Shown here: piece after piece, positions 63,053 through 64,000 of the stretch
How positions within the stretch are numbered: the stretch's first letter is position 1
How the letters are laid out: each line of letters begins with the position of its first letter
Origin: Peltaster fructicola
Lineage: Eukaryota; Ascomycota; Dothideomycetes
Reading direction: 5' to 3'
Length of the DNA: 64,000 nt
Assembly (NCBI GenBank): GCA_001592805.2
Contig: CP051140.1
Coordinates: forward strand, 310,001-374,000
Translations under genes and position numbers: made by a program
Notes under the pieces: generated by a model
The model's input: the letters and a program-made list of their open reading frames with translations, nothing else
Told to the model about the DNA's origin: nothing
Databases searched by the model: none

Positions 63053-64000
63053 ATGAAGTACATCCTCAGTCTGTCGCTCGCCGCTCAGGCGCTGGCAGGG
63101 CGTAGCCTTCTCACACGTCAGAACCAGCAAGGCAACTCAGCAACATGTGATGCCAACGGACCATTATCATGTCAAGACTCTGGCTCTGGTGTCGATACCT
63201 GCTGCTTCAACACACCAGGTGGTGCACTCTTGCAGACCCAGTTCTGGGACACCAATCCTTCGTCAGGACCAAGCAACTCTTGGACGATCCACGGTATGTA
63301 TGGGCTATAGTGAGTTCAATACAGACAGCTGAGTATTGCAAGGATTGTGGCCCGACAACTGTGATGGCACATACGAGGCCAATTGCGATAGCACAAGAGC
63401 ATACACGAACATCACGGATATCCTCAATTCCTTCGGCCAGCAGGACCTCCTCAACTACATGAATACTTACTGGACATCGAACACAGGTTCAGCAGAGACA
63501 TTCTGGGAGCACGAGTGGGGCAAGCATGGCACATGTAAGGCCTGTCTCCTAGCGTAGAAAGAACGTTTAGCTGACTCTTTGCACAGGCATTTCTACACTG
63601 CAGCCATCGTGCTACACCAACTACCAACCGACTGAGGAGGTCCCAGACTTCTTCAACAAGGTGGTCGGTCTTTTCAAGACATTGCCAACCTACCAGTGGC
63701 TCTCAGATGCCGGAATCACTCCATCGAGCTCCCAGACATACACGCTCTCGCAGATCACCAATGCATTGACCAAGAACCGTGACGGACACTCCGTATACCT
63801 TGGCTGCAACAACGGTGCTCTAGATGAGGTTTGGTACTTCTTCAACGTTCGAGGCTCTGTCCAGACTGGCACATTCGTAGCCACTGACTCCCTCTCAACC
63901 GGTAACTGCCCAAGCACTGGCATCAAGTACTTGCCAAAGTCAGGCAGCTCCTCTTCGGGAGGCACCACCACCACAACCACGACCACAGCTTCTGGCTCGC
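63053..64000 (+). CDS. Secreted ribonuclease T2 (runs off the window)
   Basis: Exons 63053-63293, 63343-63534 and 63587 to beyond 64000; introns of 49 and 52 nt. RNase T2 enzymes cut single-stranded RNA through a 2',3'-cyclic intermediate and act outside the cell or in vacuoles. A signal peptide (MKYILSLSLAAQALAGRS) leads the mature protein. The first catalytic segment is WTIHGLWPDNC with its His, split by the first intron. The second is FWEHEWGKHGTC with the catalytic Glu and His, split by the second intron just before the Cys. Paired cysteines (CDANG, SCQDS, DTCCF) match the fungal family. After GIKYLP a Ser/Gly/Thr-rich linker starts (GGTTTTTTTT) and the window ends, so a C-terminal extra domain may follow, as in some fungal members. 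The start is set by the signal peptide. Confidence 0.9.

Noticed and set aside
1-64000. Transposons, retroelements or RIP-mutated AT-rich islands
   Set aside because: I found no reverse transcriptase, integrase or transposase motifs, no long terminal repeats, and no obvious AT-rich block.

Overview
This window looks like nuclear DNA of a filamentous ascomycete (Pezizomycotina). I lean to Dothideomycetes from the overall feel of the gene families, with low certainty. The case rests on gene structure: introns of 45 to 56 nt with GTAAGT/GTGAGT-type donors and CAG/TAG acceptors, dense genes on both strands, and fungus-specific families (WSC, RTA1, DUF4246, DUF3716, fungal SLATT, Zn2Cys6 regulators, GT34). 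I support 24 gene models that read as functional or near-functional (two with a single frame break, one running off the right edge) and two clear pseudogenes. I saw no rRNA, no convincing tRNA, no CRISPR, and no recognisable transposon or retroelement.

Layout, left to right. 0-10 kb: a Golgi GT34 glycosyltransferase (-), a leucine-rich-repeat protein (+), a DUF4246 protein (+), an unrecognised four-helix membrane protein built from three exons (+), and a DHA1-type drug transporter (-). 10-21 kb: a gene-poor stretch, then a membrane acyltransferase-3 protein (+) followed by a degenerate ~50-bp tandem repeat, a Baeyer-Villiger-type flavin monooxygenase (+), and a secreted protein with five WSC domains (-). 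21-33.5 kb: a regulator carrying three kinds of DNA-binding domain (+), a decayed PAN-domain/galactose-oxidase gene (-), COP9 signalosome subunit 1 (-), a second DHA1 transporter (-), and an alpha/beta hydrolase (-). 35.7-48 kb: two more MFS carriers (+), a fungal SLATT two-helix membrane protein (-), a single-pass cysteine-rich membrane protein (-), a DUF3716 nuclear-type protein (-), an unknown nuclear-type protein (+), and an Fmp32/MCUR1-like mitochondrial protein (-). 48-64 kb: a Zn2Cys6 activator (+), an RTA1-type 7TM protein (+), a GH16 glucanase (+), a 1,624-residue conserved-looking protein of unknown role (-), a dead beta-carbonic anhydrase (-), and a secreted ribonuclease T2 cut by the window edge (+).

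Taken together this is a mosaic of housekeeping genes (CSN1, Fmp32-like), cell-surface and secretory genes (GT34, WSC, GH16, RNase T2) and transport or detoxification genes (four MFS, RTA1, monooxygenase, hydrolase). I do not see a biosynthetic cluster: no polyketide synthase, NRPS or terpene synthase is present. The most unusual signals are structural. The 3' coding ends of two unrelated genes (CSN1 and the WSC gene) are each followed by an imperfect duplicate of themselves. A ~50-bp tandem repeat lies downstream of the acyltransferase gene. Two enzyme genes are decaying while keeping their catalytic residues. Two transporter genes each carry one apparent single-base frame break.
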